DNA of 64,000 nucleotides from contig CM032666.1 in assembly GCA_019095985.1 (NCBI GenBank), forward strand, positions 46,014,703 through 46,078,702. The letters run 5' to 3'. Position numbers and translations under genes: made by a program. The stretch comes from Streblospio benedicti. Its lineage: Eukaryota; Annelida; Polychaeta; Spionida; Spionidae. Below the pieces are notes generated by a model. That model was not told the origin of the DNA. It was given only the letters and a program-made list of their open reading frames with translations, and made no database searches. Positions 49,901 through 63,724 of this stretch are shown here, piece by piece. The stretch's first letter is position 1, and each line of letters starts with the position of its first letter.

Positions 49901-52900
49901 CCTCCTTTCTTGTTTGGATGTGACACGATGCCTGATAAGGTGTATAAAAACTTTGCGCACACATCCAGGCACCGTGCAAATATAACTTTCCCAGGGTCGC
50001 TATCGTATATGTGCGTAACCGCAAGTGACGTAAGGCTTACTTTAGGGCAATGTTTTGACAGTGAAATATGATTTGGGGAGATAAAAATCAAGGTGTAAAT
50101 TAAACTTTAGCGTGGTGAAATGTTCGTTATTGCATTACCGTTTAAGTGACTGCGCATCATTGCTCCTGTATACATATCATAGCCGGTTTAATCGTATCTT
50201 TGTAAAATAGCGCTTTGGTAAGATGCTGAACAATGATAATCATTAAGACTAACTAACTTACTAATTGACACGGTATGTTGTATATTTTAAATGCACTATG
50301 TACATTGTCTTTTAGAACCATTGTATATGTTTGCGCTGATATAAATACTTGAATAGTAATTATATGATTGTAAAGCATGCATTTGTGTCCCCTAATAAAA
50401 TTAATAGAAAGGACCCTGATTTATTAGCGTAGCAAAAAAAACTTGGCTCACAAAAATAATCTAATTTGCTTTTGATCACACATACGTGAATGCGAGGACA
50501 ATGTGCAATTCACCCAAGACAGTCTCAGTTAGAGGGATCCAATCTCTGAGAGTACGTACACAAAAATATAAAACAGCGTTCATGTCTAACTGAAGAAAAA
50601 AAGCATTTTGCTCGTAGTAGCACTTATTGGGCACATTTAAAATTAAGTGTTAAGTCATCTTCCGCTTACATGTAAAGGTTTGAAATGACTTATCACTCAC
50701 TAAAAAACACAATCGCTACCCGCAAAAGCTAGCTCGCCACCTCTGGTTGCAATGAATGTGTCACTCTCAATATACCCGAAGAAAAATAAACAATAGAAAA
50801 TAAAATAAAAATGGTTAAAAGAAAGAAGAATCCAACCCAAAGATCAGAAGGAAAAATGACTAGGAACCAGTAGGGCAAAGGTAAACAAGAAAATTTTGAT
50901 TTTTCGTGACAACCATTGCTGCTTCTATCTAAATTAAATTAAGAATTGCTTCGACTAGGGCACATCACGCAGAGTACATCCCGTGGGGTTCCAGGGGGAG
51001 GTTAAACGTCACCTCGCCTCCATGCGGTCACTGGCATACGTAGATGACAAAGTGGCAGGGGGTGAGAGGTCATCAGTGCCAAATGGACTGAGAAATTGGT
51101 GGACACACCAAGCCTTTGTCTCAAACTGCTCAGACGATTTTAAAGTTTGGCCCGCTTAAAAGCCAGTCCACGTGTATTCCGATCTTCACGTTTTCTTTTA
51201 CGTATTGATAGTGACAGTCGAACATTTTCTTTGACTCGGATGTCCGTCTGATAAGCTCAAAATACACACCTGTCTTTCGCTCACGTCTGCTCAAATGTGA
51301 TTTAAACTTGTCGCATGCGCAAACTCACTGCGCGTGAAAGAAAAAAACGCGCGCACCTGTCAAGAAGAATGATACTTACTTGTCAGCATTCTTGAAAAGT
51401 CGTGTGCAATACGTGCACGAAATTTCTCATACTGCGTAATAAAATAGATAAGCAGCGGGGTCGTAATCACCGCGAGATATCAAGATGTCACTCCAGACGC
51501 CGCTGAGCGATGTTATGGCAGGCTCAGCACGTCTGAACAAATTCTTCTCGATAAGAAATACTTGCATTATCGGCCAGCTATTCTATTATCGCCCAGAGTG
51601 TCACGCCGCACGGCGATACGTCAGCGGCTGCCAGCCGCGTGAATAATTCCAGAGCTGCCTCATCCCGAGCACGTGTCCATAAAATGATGGCATCTTTATC
51701 TCTGTAATGACCACACCTCTGGACAAAGGGCCGCCTGGCCGCATGCAAGGCAAGGACACGGTATTGCACGGGTGACGTGGGTTCTTTGTACGCAATCAAT
51801 GGAGATATCTGTTTTGTGACAGTGTGTGTGTGTATACAAACACGAACTATGGCATCAATGTTGCGTCATGTTAACCATCACTTGCTCTCTATCTTTGCAG
51901 TTGGGGAATGATTGTCTCTGCCCGAAGTGCAATGTAGTCTTTATCAGCAGTTTTAATACTGATTGTGTTGTTTTACAAATATTCCAAGTAGGTTCAGGAT
52001 TTCATTATTATTCATTACTTAAAGACATGTTAAAAGACTGTTTCATGAATTTTACCATTGTGTGCATATATATTGAAGTAATTTGCTTAGATAATGTGGG
52101 CATTTATTATGGCAAGAGTGTAATCAATGCAGCTTAAAATTGGATATACTACTCCAATCTGTGCATATTTGTGCTATAGAAATGATAATGTTTTGTGTTT
52201 GTATCTATGATATTGTGTGTTCGCATTATCCCTATCATATACGGATTTCACACCATTATAATAATCATATATTATTGCCACTTTCCGGGTGTTTGCTATA
52301 AATTTAATATAATATTCTTTAAAATGTTATCATTATCGCACTAGATCTCCTATACCTTGTCTGAAAACCATTTATGTAGTTTTATCGTATTGGATAAGGC
52401 TTCAACATATTTACAAAATATATAACATTACAACGCTATGCACTAAAAGGCAGCAACAACTATTTAAAGTTTAAAGAATACTCATACTGTGCCTCAACAA
52501 TGCGTTCTTCATGAGATATGACATGTATGGGCGGTTCTTTTCAGGCATCTTGGTTGGATAATCTGTTAAAGACACTTTTGAATGGTATACCTTCCATGAT
52601 GTTAAAACAAAATACACTGGATAATCAGGCTACACATTCATCGAACATAATCTTACCGGGGCGTGCTTAAACGCATGCAAGGGGAAATATAAACAACAAT
52701 ATGCAGGCTTCAAATATTTGCGCTTTCAGATGACATTAATTGAGTTCATTATACACACAAAGGCAACAAGAAAACAAGCTTAAAATAGCTGGCTTTTAAA
52801 TGCCAACGCCACTACTTGGAGTCAACTCAAGAGCGTGTCAGGACTTCCCAAGTAGCCGCTGAGTACCTCACTCGATACTGCGGCTGGTCAGCAGGTTGTG
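43950..52900. other. Long non-coding interval
   Basis: No gene recognised on either strand. It is mostly AT-rich unique sequence. Mixed-composition blocks lie at 45330-45620 (Sox-like motifs), 47020-47180 and 51420-51800. The last contains a 73-codon minus-strand frame (51578-51799) with no recognisable similarity. Confidence 0.35.
45466..45536 (+). promoter_or_regulatory. Sox-like motif cluster with a 15-bp direct repeat
   Basis: acaatgggcgataat (45466-45480) recurs as acaatggccgataat (45494-45508), and acaataatgg follows at 45527-45536. ACAATGG and ACAATAATGG contain the ACAAT core bound by Sox proteins. The spacing of the repeat is 28 bp. Confidence 0.35.
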
Positions 52901-52959
52901 GTCAGTGTCCGTGTCCACCTCTCCAGCTGTGACATGCTGCGCTCAGCTGATGATGAGCT

Positions 52960-53066
52960 GTCGAGGTCACGACCTGCCGGAACCTGCCGAGTTCCCCCGA
53001 ATCCCGCAGCGAAGCCCGCCGAGAATTGGCGAGTCCCGCCGAGGTCTGCCGTCGTGACGACTCGAC
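52960..53066. other. Inverted repeat around CCGCCGAG-type words
   Basis: gtcgaggtcacgac (52960-52973) pairs with gtcgtgacgactcgac (53051-53066), allowing a stem of about 14 bp with a two-base bulge. The 77-base loop is very GC-rich and carries repeated cctgccg, cccgccgag and tgccgag words. A smaller hairpin (cagct...agctg) lies just before it. Nothing indicates a known RNA family. Confidence 0.4.
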
Positions 53067-53069
53067 ACT

Positions 53070-56000
53070 TTTCGGTACGGTCACGCTGGTTACAGACATT
53101 TCCGACGTGACAATGGCATTCTTGAGAGATTCTGGAGTGTTAACGAGTAGGGAGGCTGGCACATGACGTCTGAAACGTGTCATTTAAATGAAACCAGATC
53201 TACACATCATGTGCTTTTGATGAGTTGAGTTCAAACCGAATGTATGGATTTACATTTATCATTTGATTTATGTGCACAAGCCACATTTTGTATTTGTCTT
53301 GTCATAAAACTATGCCAATATATGCGCTCAACTTTTGTTATGCCAAGATTTATTCAGAACCATTTATTCATTATCTGCAGCTGAAGAGGGGTTTTATGAT
53401 TTTCAGACCAGAAATATGTCTTATCCCAATCAAGATGTGTATAAGAGTTTAGTGATGGAAACTTTCATATAAAAATGCGATTTGATTGAAGTAAACAATG
53501 GGCCAAAAGGTCTGGTCAGACGGATGAAACTGTGGAAATGAGTAAGATTACACATGTTAATCAATTCATGCTATCTTTTATATTACAAGTATATATGGTG
53601 TAAATATCAAATTACTTGCCTCCATAAAACAAGTTTGCAAAAGGTTTATGTTTGACACTTCAATTTATGATACTGGCATTTTCATTACAAAATCCTTTGA
53701 CATCGATAGTGGATTGGATTTCTGTATACACAGGGAGGCATTTAAACTTAGAAAACTTGAATTTAAGAGGTCAAAATGTTAAATTGCTACTAAATACCCA
53801 AACGGTTGATGATATCTGCATATTAATTTCTTTCATTCCCCAGGCCATGTTTAAAAGGTATGCCACCATGGGAACTTTAACATTTAAACATTTTAAATAC
53901 CGAATAGTAATTGCTCTATATGATAATTACACCGACGTTATTCAAGCATTTACTTTTCAATCATTTTGCACTTGTCTCCAGCTCATTAAAATGTAAATAA
54001 TCTGCCCTAAAGTATAAATTTTGTAGAATTTAACCTGACTAGCAAAACTCCTGTTGCTTACCTGGGGCTTTGTATTTGAAACTCTTCTTGTTTTGTATTT
54101 TGAATTAGGTTTAATATGGTAACGTTCAACAATTCCTTTTTGTTTTAATCAGCATAATGACTATAATCAAAGGCCTGTCTGCACACAATGGCTGTTGTTT
54201 AAAAAAGAGGGCGAGTTTTGTATCATCAGTTAAACAAATACGCACACGCCCCAAACAACAACGTAGGCCTACTTAGCCTGGCACAAATCCTTCTTGGATA
54301 ACGGAAAAATAAACGTATGTAACACAAACACTGCAAACAGATGTCGGGTGTAGATTGTTTAAAGTATATTAAAACTGGCAGGCGGTCACACAAGGCCCAG
54401 GTTACGTATTACATTCACCAGGCCACAGATACGTTATTGTCCTTCGCGGTGTTTACGTACGAAAAACCAACACACGTCGAGCCACGAACACAAGACAATG
54501 GTGGTGACACCGTGTTTGCTTTGCCAGATACAGAGTCTAAATTAGTGGTCATGTCTGCTGAGGTGGCCCGCTGTAACCCGAGTGCACGTAAATCCGTTGT
54601 AATAAGGTCGTCTGTGACATACGAAAACAAACGCACGCGAGTCAGCCGAGCTCTGTGTATTGCTGGCACTGCATTCAATTGTTGAGTTTGATCCGCCCGA
54701 AGGCAATGGAGCGGAACGTACGTCACAACAAGCCAGAATGGATGGGCATTCCGTGCCCTGGAGTGGAAGCTTTGCTAATGAGCCATATACATTACTTGCC
54801 TCATTTGACATGTTCATTCACACAACATTTTCATTAGCTACACCACAAGCTGGTTATCGTCTGCCTTCTCTCTACATCGAACGGACCATGGAATGTGTGT
54901 GTACGTGTGCGTGCGTATACATGAACGGGATAGAAGGTTGTGAGGGTCAATGATATGCCATTCACGGACATGTCATATGGTATTATTGGCTATTTCTTCT
55001 ATAAGTTTCAACTGTCCATTGTGTCTATGCTATAGAGTGCCACCGAATAAAAACTTATGGAAATAATGTGCGTGTTTTAAACTTGAAACTTTATATAATG
55101 TCACCTTATCAGTTGTAGCAGATTTGGCAGCAACATGACAGCTACATAACATGTAAAAAATTGGAGGAAAATGACCAAAAATTGACCAAAGGGTAACAAG
55201 TGTCAGGGTGAAGGGTCTCCAAGATGGACAATGTCCAAGATAACTACGTATAAAGGAGGTGTCTGGCCTTTGACCCATGATATCCCCTCTACACTGTGGG
55301 AAAATCAACGCATATCCTTTACATTGGGTTTCTATACATATAAATACGTGTAATTATGAGATATCAAAACCAAAAAAGGGTCTGTATTGTGGCATAATTC
55401 TGTGTTTCTTTCAACGTGCCTGGGTAGTCTTTTGACAGGTAGTACAAATTGCTATTCGCCGATTTTCTTCACAATAATAGACGTGTCATTGCGAATTCCA
55501 TTTGTCTCTCTACTTCATCTATCATTTTGTTCAATTTTATCAAAAATGATAATCCAAGTGTTTGGCGAATCTGAACAAGATTCCCCAATGGTAATTGATG
55601 AAGAACTCCCGCGCTTTTATCATGACCTTCACAGTTCATAGAATCCTATATAGTGGTAACATGGCTGAACATTTAAGAGGTGTTTCTCCTCTTTATTAGT
55701 GGCATGTTCATTGTTACTATTCTGCTTCATCCTCCATATGTAAAGAAGACGCCAATGGGATGCACATGTAAGCATAATGTGTATGTCATGGGACTGTCCA
55801 CTCCACGTAGTTTGTTTGGGCATTAGAGGCACTTGAAAACAATGGATACCAAGCAAACAAGAAACTAATTTAACGGCGTGTCGTCTCGATGATATAAAAT
55901 GAAAGAAGTTAAAGAAGATATTATATCAGGATATCTACATTGTTATATATCACTTGCTATACGTTTGGTCATCTGCCATGATATGCATCATAGAAAAAAA

Positions 56001-59000
56001 AATCATCAATGTCATTGGAGGAAACCACACATATGATTGATTTCACAAAATCATTATTATTATCTGCTACTTTAACATATGTTCACTATTGTAGCTGTGC
56101 ATTTTATCATCTGGCCATGGATGGGACCAATTTTCCACATTCTTACAAAATATGCACATTTTGGCTTAATGAAAAAAGATGGCATATCATTATCAATTTT
56201 AAAACATAAGGTATACAACTAACAAATTGCGAGGGTGAACATTATCCCAGCTGTCATTGTACCCGATCTAACGATGTGGTCTCAGACCACAAAAGGTTAA
56301 TAAATATATTATGTCATACTGGCCAACATTAGTGTTTACCCCTTGTAAAGCACGTCTGGAGTCAACACCGTCTGGTTTACCACACACATCTGCTTGGTAA
56401 CATTTGAGTGAAGTCAAGTAACTTTGTATCCTTACAAGTTTCTTTGTCTTGGTTTTAGTCTTGAGTAATAATCATATATGGACAGCTTGTGTGCAGGGTA
56501 CAGGGTATTTGCTCTCGTCTTTGGAGCTGGTTTGTGGTTTGTTGACATCGCTGGGTAGAACTTTGAAGGTGTGATGAAACCACGCTTTCATTGCGACATG
56601 CCCTGTTAGAACTGTTACATAAACGCGTGTGGTGCTAATGTGTTTATGTTTAGTATTTATTCAGATTCGTTTAAACTTTAGTTTTCGTCCTCTCGATATT
56701 TGTGCGGTTTTTAAATCAAGTAGAAAAGAAGTCAAAGAAACATTCTTTAAAATCTTGTTGTAGGAAAAAAATATACCACGTATGAAGAAAGCATGCCATG
56801 CGAAATGTGTTTTACAGAAACTTCTCGTTAAAATTATATCTTATTGAACGTTTATCCCCATTTATATGTCCAACCAAAAAATCGTATGGGTCTAAGAATG
56901 GGTGGTATAATTTACCTATGTGTGATCCAGTTGGTCTTTCTCAGATGACCTATGATTGACCATTAAAACTGAAAACACGCCAATAACCCAAGATGATTAA
57001 AGAAAATAACCCAGTATACACCATATAATTACTGATAAACTACTCTTCACGTTGCAACTGTGAACGTCGTTCCCACGTAGTAAGGTCTGCATCACACAAT
57101 AAGCAGGTCGTGTGGTTGTGCCCTGGTGTCCAGTTAGGGATATCATAAGCTTCCTCCGTGGTACTGTTAGAAAGAAAATAGCCTTCCCATGCTTATGGTC
57201 TAACCTCACATACGTTGAACAATGTTACATGATATTTTCGCCCTTACGAGATCTAAAGTTTCCCGGACAAACAGGGGTTTAAATTATAGGGTATCCTTTT
57301 CCGAGCCATTTTATACATTTCAAATACATTTCAACAATTTTGTCCGATGGTGTGAATAGCTTTATTTAAATTTCCATGTGGTTGGAATATAAGTCACAGA
57401 TACAGCATCCACACAAGTCAATTGAAAACTAGCACATATGTTAAGTGGTTAAGAGTTAGAAATACATGTAATGTTATCATATTTAGTTTGAGTGTTATAA
57501 TTGTATACACATTTAGTTAGAACTGATTATAGCACACGCCTGTTCTACTATTGCATAGATCTAAATCATTTCCATTAACGTTTTAAACACTTAGGTAGAT
57601 GATTGCATTTTCCTGAACAGAGAAACAATAGACTGTAAAATTCCAAATATTTCAACGTCACCGATGTAAGAACATTCTCAAATACGCCAACCGTTGCCCT
57701 ACCCCATTAGTTGACATCATTTCCCACATTATATTTACATTGCTTGAGAACGTCATTCATTGACGCTCCATTTACACGTTGGCCATTTAAAAATCCTGTG
57801 ATTATTTCCGATTTTCGAGTAATCCCATGAGTATTAGTCGGAGTTATTTCCTAAAAGCTTCGTGACGTAAGGTCACCGCTTCACACCAATGGGCGATATT
57901 GTGTGAACTTTGCACACAATGCCCTATTGTGTATATCCCTATACATATGCCTGACATATATAGTGCTAGTTGCATCATAATCCACATGCCCTTGGAGAAT
58001 ATGATTTGTCTATTCAACAGCGAATATTTGATTACCCAGAGGGGAAGAGGACTAGTTACAGAATTTTGATTTTCAACTTGAATAATGATTGCAAACCATT
58101 GTTCCCATCACAGTAAAGCAGGCCCGGGCAGCTTGTTAAACCCACTATTAACGCAGAACCGGTGAGTTTTTGTCTCTTTTGCTCTCCACCTGTTTTAAGC
58201 CCTCCCTTGTGCTTATTCTGCAATATAACAGATTATACGGGAATTTGTTAATGGCTGCATTGTAAAACCTGCCTTCGGAGTCCATGGGGTGTTCAGCTGG
58301 AGCCAGCCTTACGATGCTAAGTAGGGCCCTTATAAATTAATTTGTTCACACCTCATAGGGGGCAATCTCGGGTAAAGTCCGTTAATTTGACATTATCGTT
58401 GTTGCTTCTACGTTTGGGGGGATTTCGACCATTGTTCTTCTTTGTACATGTGGCAACCTGCACGCGGAACAAATATGTGAACGTGTCAGAAGGCAACAAT
58501 GTTCAGGCTTCCGCCAGAAAGGAAATGTCAACACAAGGAGATGACAAACCCGAGAAGTCACGAGCAAATCCCTTCAACAGGTTCATGCTATAGTCCTGTT
58601 TGAAGCCCTTGATTGCACTTGTTGGTCAGTAAAATTTATTTAATATAGTGTAATATATGTACTTTGCCACTTGAACCCGACAGGTGGACACTGAACTATT
58701 ACTTTTCTTTACTTAGCCTATTTTTAATGGTCGTTTGATGAGGATAATATTTGGCTTCTCCGGCAGTTCTCAAAGGTCGGTGGGGTTAATAAGAGGCTTG
58801 GTCCGGCCAGCCAAATGCGGTTTTGCGTGCCCGACCCCAGTTTTTGCCTTAGTGGTCAGAGAAAATTGACCACTGAATGTGGTGAAAGGCACTGGGTGGA
58901 AGTTAGCTAGTTGACTAACACGATAATAATCACGAGACAGTGAGCGCTTTCGTGAGGTCTGATGGACGGTGTGGTTAAGAAGCCCAGCTCAAGTTTCCAT

Positions 59001-59280
59001 GAAGCCGCTACATAATTGTGGGAATCCCTGTAAATAAGGGTTTGGGTGACTTTGATGTCCGACTGGGGTGCGTGTGCAACCTAAAAGGGGCAGTGTGGTT
59101 TGTCCCGTGGGGAACAGTGGAGTCCCTTGTTGGTCGTTTACAGTGATAACTATCATTTGATCACTTTCAAGAAGGTTCACTTCTCCGCGTGATTTGTATA
59201 TATCTGTTGTTCAATCTAGTTGCAGGAAGTCACTAATTTGCATGTGTTGGTTCATTTACTGGGATGTCATCCGTGAAAGG
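53070..59280. other. Long non-coding interval
   Basis: No gene is supported. At 54341-54685 there is a 114-codon plus-strand frame in a patch of higher GC. Overlapping frames of 103 and 91 codons on the other strand and the lack of any family resemblance make it unsafe to call. Confidence 0.35.
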
Positions 59281-59395
59281 GCGTGCCCGGTGATAACATG
59301 AGAAGAGACAGTAAGGCAATGCACTACGACGGCAAAAGTGAAACAACAAATACAGCAGAAAGCAGCAACATTAGTAGAACAGTCGCATCAACAAT

Positions 59396-59506
59396 AACAG
59401 CAGCAGCAGCAGCAACAGCAGCAGCAGAAGTAGTAGTAATAGCAGCAGCAACAACAACAGCAGCAGCAGCAGCAACAACAACAACAACAACAACAACGAC
59501 AACACT

Positions 59507-59576
<70 letters not shown>

Positions 59577-59615
59577 GCAGCAGCAGCAGCAGCAACAACA
59601 ACAACAACAACAAAA
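59396..59615. repeat. (CAG/CAA)n trinucleotide tract
   Basis: About 220 bp of CAR repeats, with a long central CAA section flanked by CAG-rich sections and a few interruptions (agtagtagt, acgaca, cta). Open frames of poly-Leu, poly-Val or poly-Thr across it are artefacts of the repeat. Confidence 0.98.
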
Positions 59616-59629
59616 GTTTCCATAGTAGT

Positions 59630-62600
59630 CATTTTGAAATATTAGTAATCTCATGGAGTCTATACATAGCATATGTTCACATTTTTGAAGCTGAAAATCT
59701 TTAAAATAAAAAAAAACGCTTTGAACATTTAAAAAAAAAAAAATGATTATAGCATAGAACGAAAAAATAAATCTAAAAAATGTCATTTTGAACGTGTTCG
59801 ATCTTTTGCTTCGCGGATGTTACAATGAATACTAAAAATTTAAATTTACGAAATTCAACCATAAAACCTGTATTTTTTATTGGGAGTTGATTCCAGAATA
59901 TTTGAGCCCGCAGTTTTCAACCAGATGCCTTGATGGGGTGGATAGAATATTCTCTCCAGTACTGACAAGACACGCATTCAGTGAAGCGTTAAAACGTCTT
60001 TGAAATATTAACTTTATAATCTTCCATTTATCAAGAGACATTCGGTTGAAGGATTTCATGCTCTGCGCCTGAATACGACAGGAAACATTAGCATAGAACC
60101 GGAAACGTTTACATGTTAACGTGACCACGTTACGTATGCTGGTAACACGTATCTTTAATTAACCCATGAATGGTGTCATAATTCTGAGACAGCAATCACG
60201 CATATTGGGAGTTTAAACTATTCACCCATCTCTAATCTATACACATCATCACATGTGTACGCATGTAACATGGCCACGAGGTGACGAAGTGATCTAATGT
60301 GGGGATGATGTGCACTAGGCACGATTTGAGAGCAACAGGCGGTCATCGTAAAATGTGACTGCTTCGCGCATGTGCGCACGCCCCATTGCAATCCATTATT
60401 CACGCGTCATTTATGATCACAGAGCCTTGTTGAGTAACCGGTTTAAATATCCCCTTTGATTTCGTGCTCAGCGGCACCTGTCCCATGCACTCGCCAGTAA
60501 ACAAGTGGCAGATAAGTGACCGGCCGAGCACATAGTGACCACTCATTAGATCTAATCATTGGGTCACCTGTCCAGTGATGTAACCGTCCACCGAGATCTG
60601 AACCCGCGCCGCCCGAGCAGACGAATTATGCCTTTGTGAATTATCCGCTCGAACGGACGTCCAAATCCGATTTATTAGCGCAAAAACTTTGAAGTCCAAG
60701 ACCTATTATTCCTGTAATTGGATTTGGGGGATTGTTTTTCTAGGCCCATTCACTGGGTGAAACACTCGTCAATGGTCAATCCGTTAGATATATTGTTGTA
60801 AGTAAGATTTATCTTGTTTCAAAACAGTGATTACTTGAAATAATTAGTTTGCTGAACTGCCATTGTGTGCTACGAGCAGGCAGTACGTAACAAAGAATAT
60901 AGGTGTAAATGCAACCAACGGTACTCTCGAGGCATTCATATCATTTTCTTAAATCTGTCAAAGTAAATATGTATTTGTGTCTTTATTCCCTCCTCTCAAA
61001 TAAAGTGATTCGGGGTGAAAACAATAGATGTTAGTTTCAAAATACGGGGTATTAGCCACGTGTGCGCAAATGTGCGCTGCGTTTCCAGATATTTATGGTT
61101 CGTTTTGGTGCTAACACATGTTCAGCAAGCTCGTTTAGAGTGTTCAACACGTGAAACAAAAGTCGTTTGGTGTGACCCTTTGAGAAAATGATAAGTGATT
61201 TCTACGGCTCTTTGGATCTTTTGGAATCATTCGATCCGTAAACAGTGCATATATCTTGTTCTGGTTGTTGTATTGTGAACGGTACAGACTAAATAATTCT
61301 GTACTGAATAATTGCATAGAAAAGGCCCCGTGATGACATGCCAACACTTGATGCTATTAATATTGATAGCTTCCCTGTCCATGCTTGTTGTCATAATTTA
61401 AAGTCAGCGCATTCACGTTCACGAATGAAAGTCTAGTACATGGGGATGTGTGTGAACTTGTGCAATATCCAATGTATAATCATCCGTCTGCGCAAATACT
61501 TATTGGGTGCAGACAGGCAAAATTGCAATCACGTTTGAACAAATCACCTCGCGGTAATCTTGATTAAATATAATGGTATCAAATATTACCTAACAATTGA
61601 TTGTTTCTCACAGTAATATCTTGTTTATGACGTAAACAGCCGCCGCCACGTCCAGAACTGAACGTTGGTTTGCCATGTTTGTCAACCAACACAATTTGTC
61701 TGAAAGTGAAATGGATGCCTCAGGTCTCGTCTATAAAATGTAGAACTGTGTATGCAAACCTACAAATTAGTGAACAACATTCACTGTTGTTATGCCTAAT
61801 TGGAAATATGCATTTTTATTAGTTTCATTAGTGTGTCTGTCTATAGGTTTGGCAGAATTTGATAGCGAGATTGACAGATTGAATTCACAATAAGTCGTGA
61901 ATAATAAGAAGCCTGCGCACAATTATGGAAAACCCTCGGGTGACTCCAGGACAAATCTCCCTCCTCGAGAATCATTCACGCGTTCTGATTTGTTTTTAAA
62001 TATAGAACTGTTATTTTATTCTATTCGTTTAATAAATTTCTATATTTAATATGAAATTCAACTCCCATTCAAGCTATGCACAGTAAAATGATTGTAAACC
62101 CTACACGTGTCCGCCCTGGTATCCTAGTAAATACAGTTCATTGTTCAATTTCAATTTCTCCCTCTGTACAAAAGTTAACTACGATCTTAAACATCGGGTA
62201 TTTTATATTTTCAATTTTCATAAATATATCTGCCAAATAACGAAATAGGAATAGTATTCTGAATTGTGGGGATGAACTAAGCCTCGCCTTGAACAGCCAC
62301 CGACAGTAGCGCCACCTTCAGTAGCACTTAGAACTATATTCTAACCTGTTGGTCGTCAGTTTGAATTCGTTATCTGAGACTATTCTATAATTTGAATGTA
62401 CGTATTTTAAATGTGCTGTAAAAATTTCAATGCAGCAAGTTCTATCCAATGCAGTTTTCATTGATCATTTTAGAGGTCGCTAAATTTCGAATGACGGTGT
62501 AGGTCATGCTCATTAAAAGTACTTCATTATAAATTCCGTTAATCCTCTTCATCCAAATCCCATTCATCACTCTAAAAGTATCTATGGTCAGTCCTTCTTG

Positions 62601-63270
62601 AGATACTTCTGGTCAATCTAGTTAATGTAATAAGCATCAGCCTGCCCATTGAGCGACCCACCTGGCCCTCTCTGACCTCTGCATTGTCCAGCACACACCC
62701 CTTCATCCACGTGAATTCATCTAATGGAAAGGGCTGGAGTAATCTGCTTCATTACGGATTCGTACACACCCCCTTATTCGTGACCAATTTACGCCACCTT
62801 GTTGAGAGACTGACATGACCCAGAGTGCCAAAGTGATTTAAGAAGATTGTATGAACAAGATGCAGCGATTGATAATAATCTTGATTGATTTTTATTTTAA
62901 AAATAGATTAATATTTTGCACGTCAGAATAGTATGTACTTTGACTGTACGTTAATATTCCCTCAAATCATTTATGTTATTTGGTATCAAAAGTAACTACT
63001 ACTGTTTCCTATCAATCCACTTTGATTTAAACTCTGTCTTAACATAGTAGGGGCGGTGTTTTAAGGAAGTGAGAAATGGGAAATTAAACGAAACAAATTT
63101 GGATGTGCGGAAAAAAGGGGAAAAGAGGGATGTGGGATTTCAAGGAAGTGACCCGGTGGGGGACACCGTAAAATTTGTTGGATGTGTGAAAAGAAAGTTT
63201 TGTTTGTTTGTTGTTTTTTGTTTAAATATATATATAGATATGAGAGACAAGGCAGAACAATGGGGCTGTG
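59630..63270. other. Non-coding interval
   Basis: No gene recognised. The part 60420-60800 is mixed in composition and repeat-free, with a ggacgtcc palindrome and homeodomain-like taattgg words. The stretch 63060-63200 is purine-rich. Confidence 0.35.
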
Positions 63271-63279
63271 GGATTTCTT

Positions 63280-63724
63280 GACCTTATATACCCCCCCCCA
63301 GTATCATTAATGATAACTTTGAGGTATTCACGATGCAGTGCCCCATTAACGTTTAGTAGCGCCGACGGCGGTGATTCTGATATGGGGTCCTTTGTGGTGA
63401 GTGACGACCTTTGACCTTACTTAGGCTACAACATCATCCCCCCCCCCCTTTCCGGATAACAAATAATACCTTGCAGAACATCTTTTTTTCCGTCTTGATT
63501 AAAGAAAAGTACATACTGTATACCATTTTGGAAGATTTTGTTCCTTCACGACATCAAAAATATTACATGTAAGAATTTTGGTCGGGGCCCTTAAAATATT
63601 TACCCGGAGCCTCTTCTTATTTGGCGCTTTCAAGTAAAAAAAAATGCGCGTGTAAACATTTTGGCAAAATCTGGGAGCCTTAAATTTTAAATTTTGGATG
63701 CCCACACCCTTTTATCCGCCACTG
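63280..63724. mobile_element. Probable copy of the G/C-run inverted-repeat family, right end
   Basis: Long C-runs at about 63290 and 63440 and the terminus atccgccactg (63714-63724) match the CAGTGGCGGAT-type ends seen in related elements. The left terminus is not recognised, so the start is approximate. Confidence 0.35.

Noticed and set aside
51578-51799. 73-codon minus-strand open frame
   Set aside because: There is no similarity to any family I know; the region may be regulatory.
54341-54685. 114-codon open frame in a higher-GC patch
   Set aside because: Long frames overlap on the other strand, there is no recognisable domain, and no splice or promoter context supports it.
59283-59786. 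Poly-Thr/Ala, poly-Val, poly-Leu and poly-Cys open frames
   Set aside because: They are translations of a (CAG/CAA)n tract in different frames.
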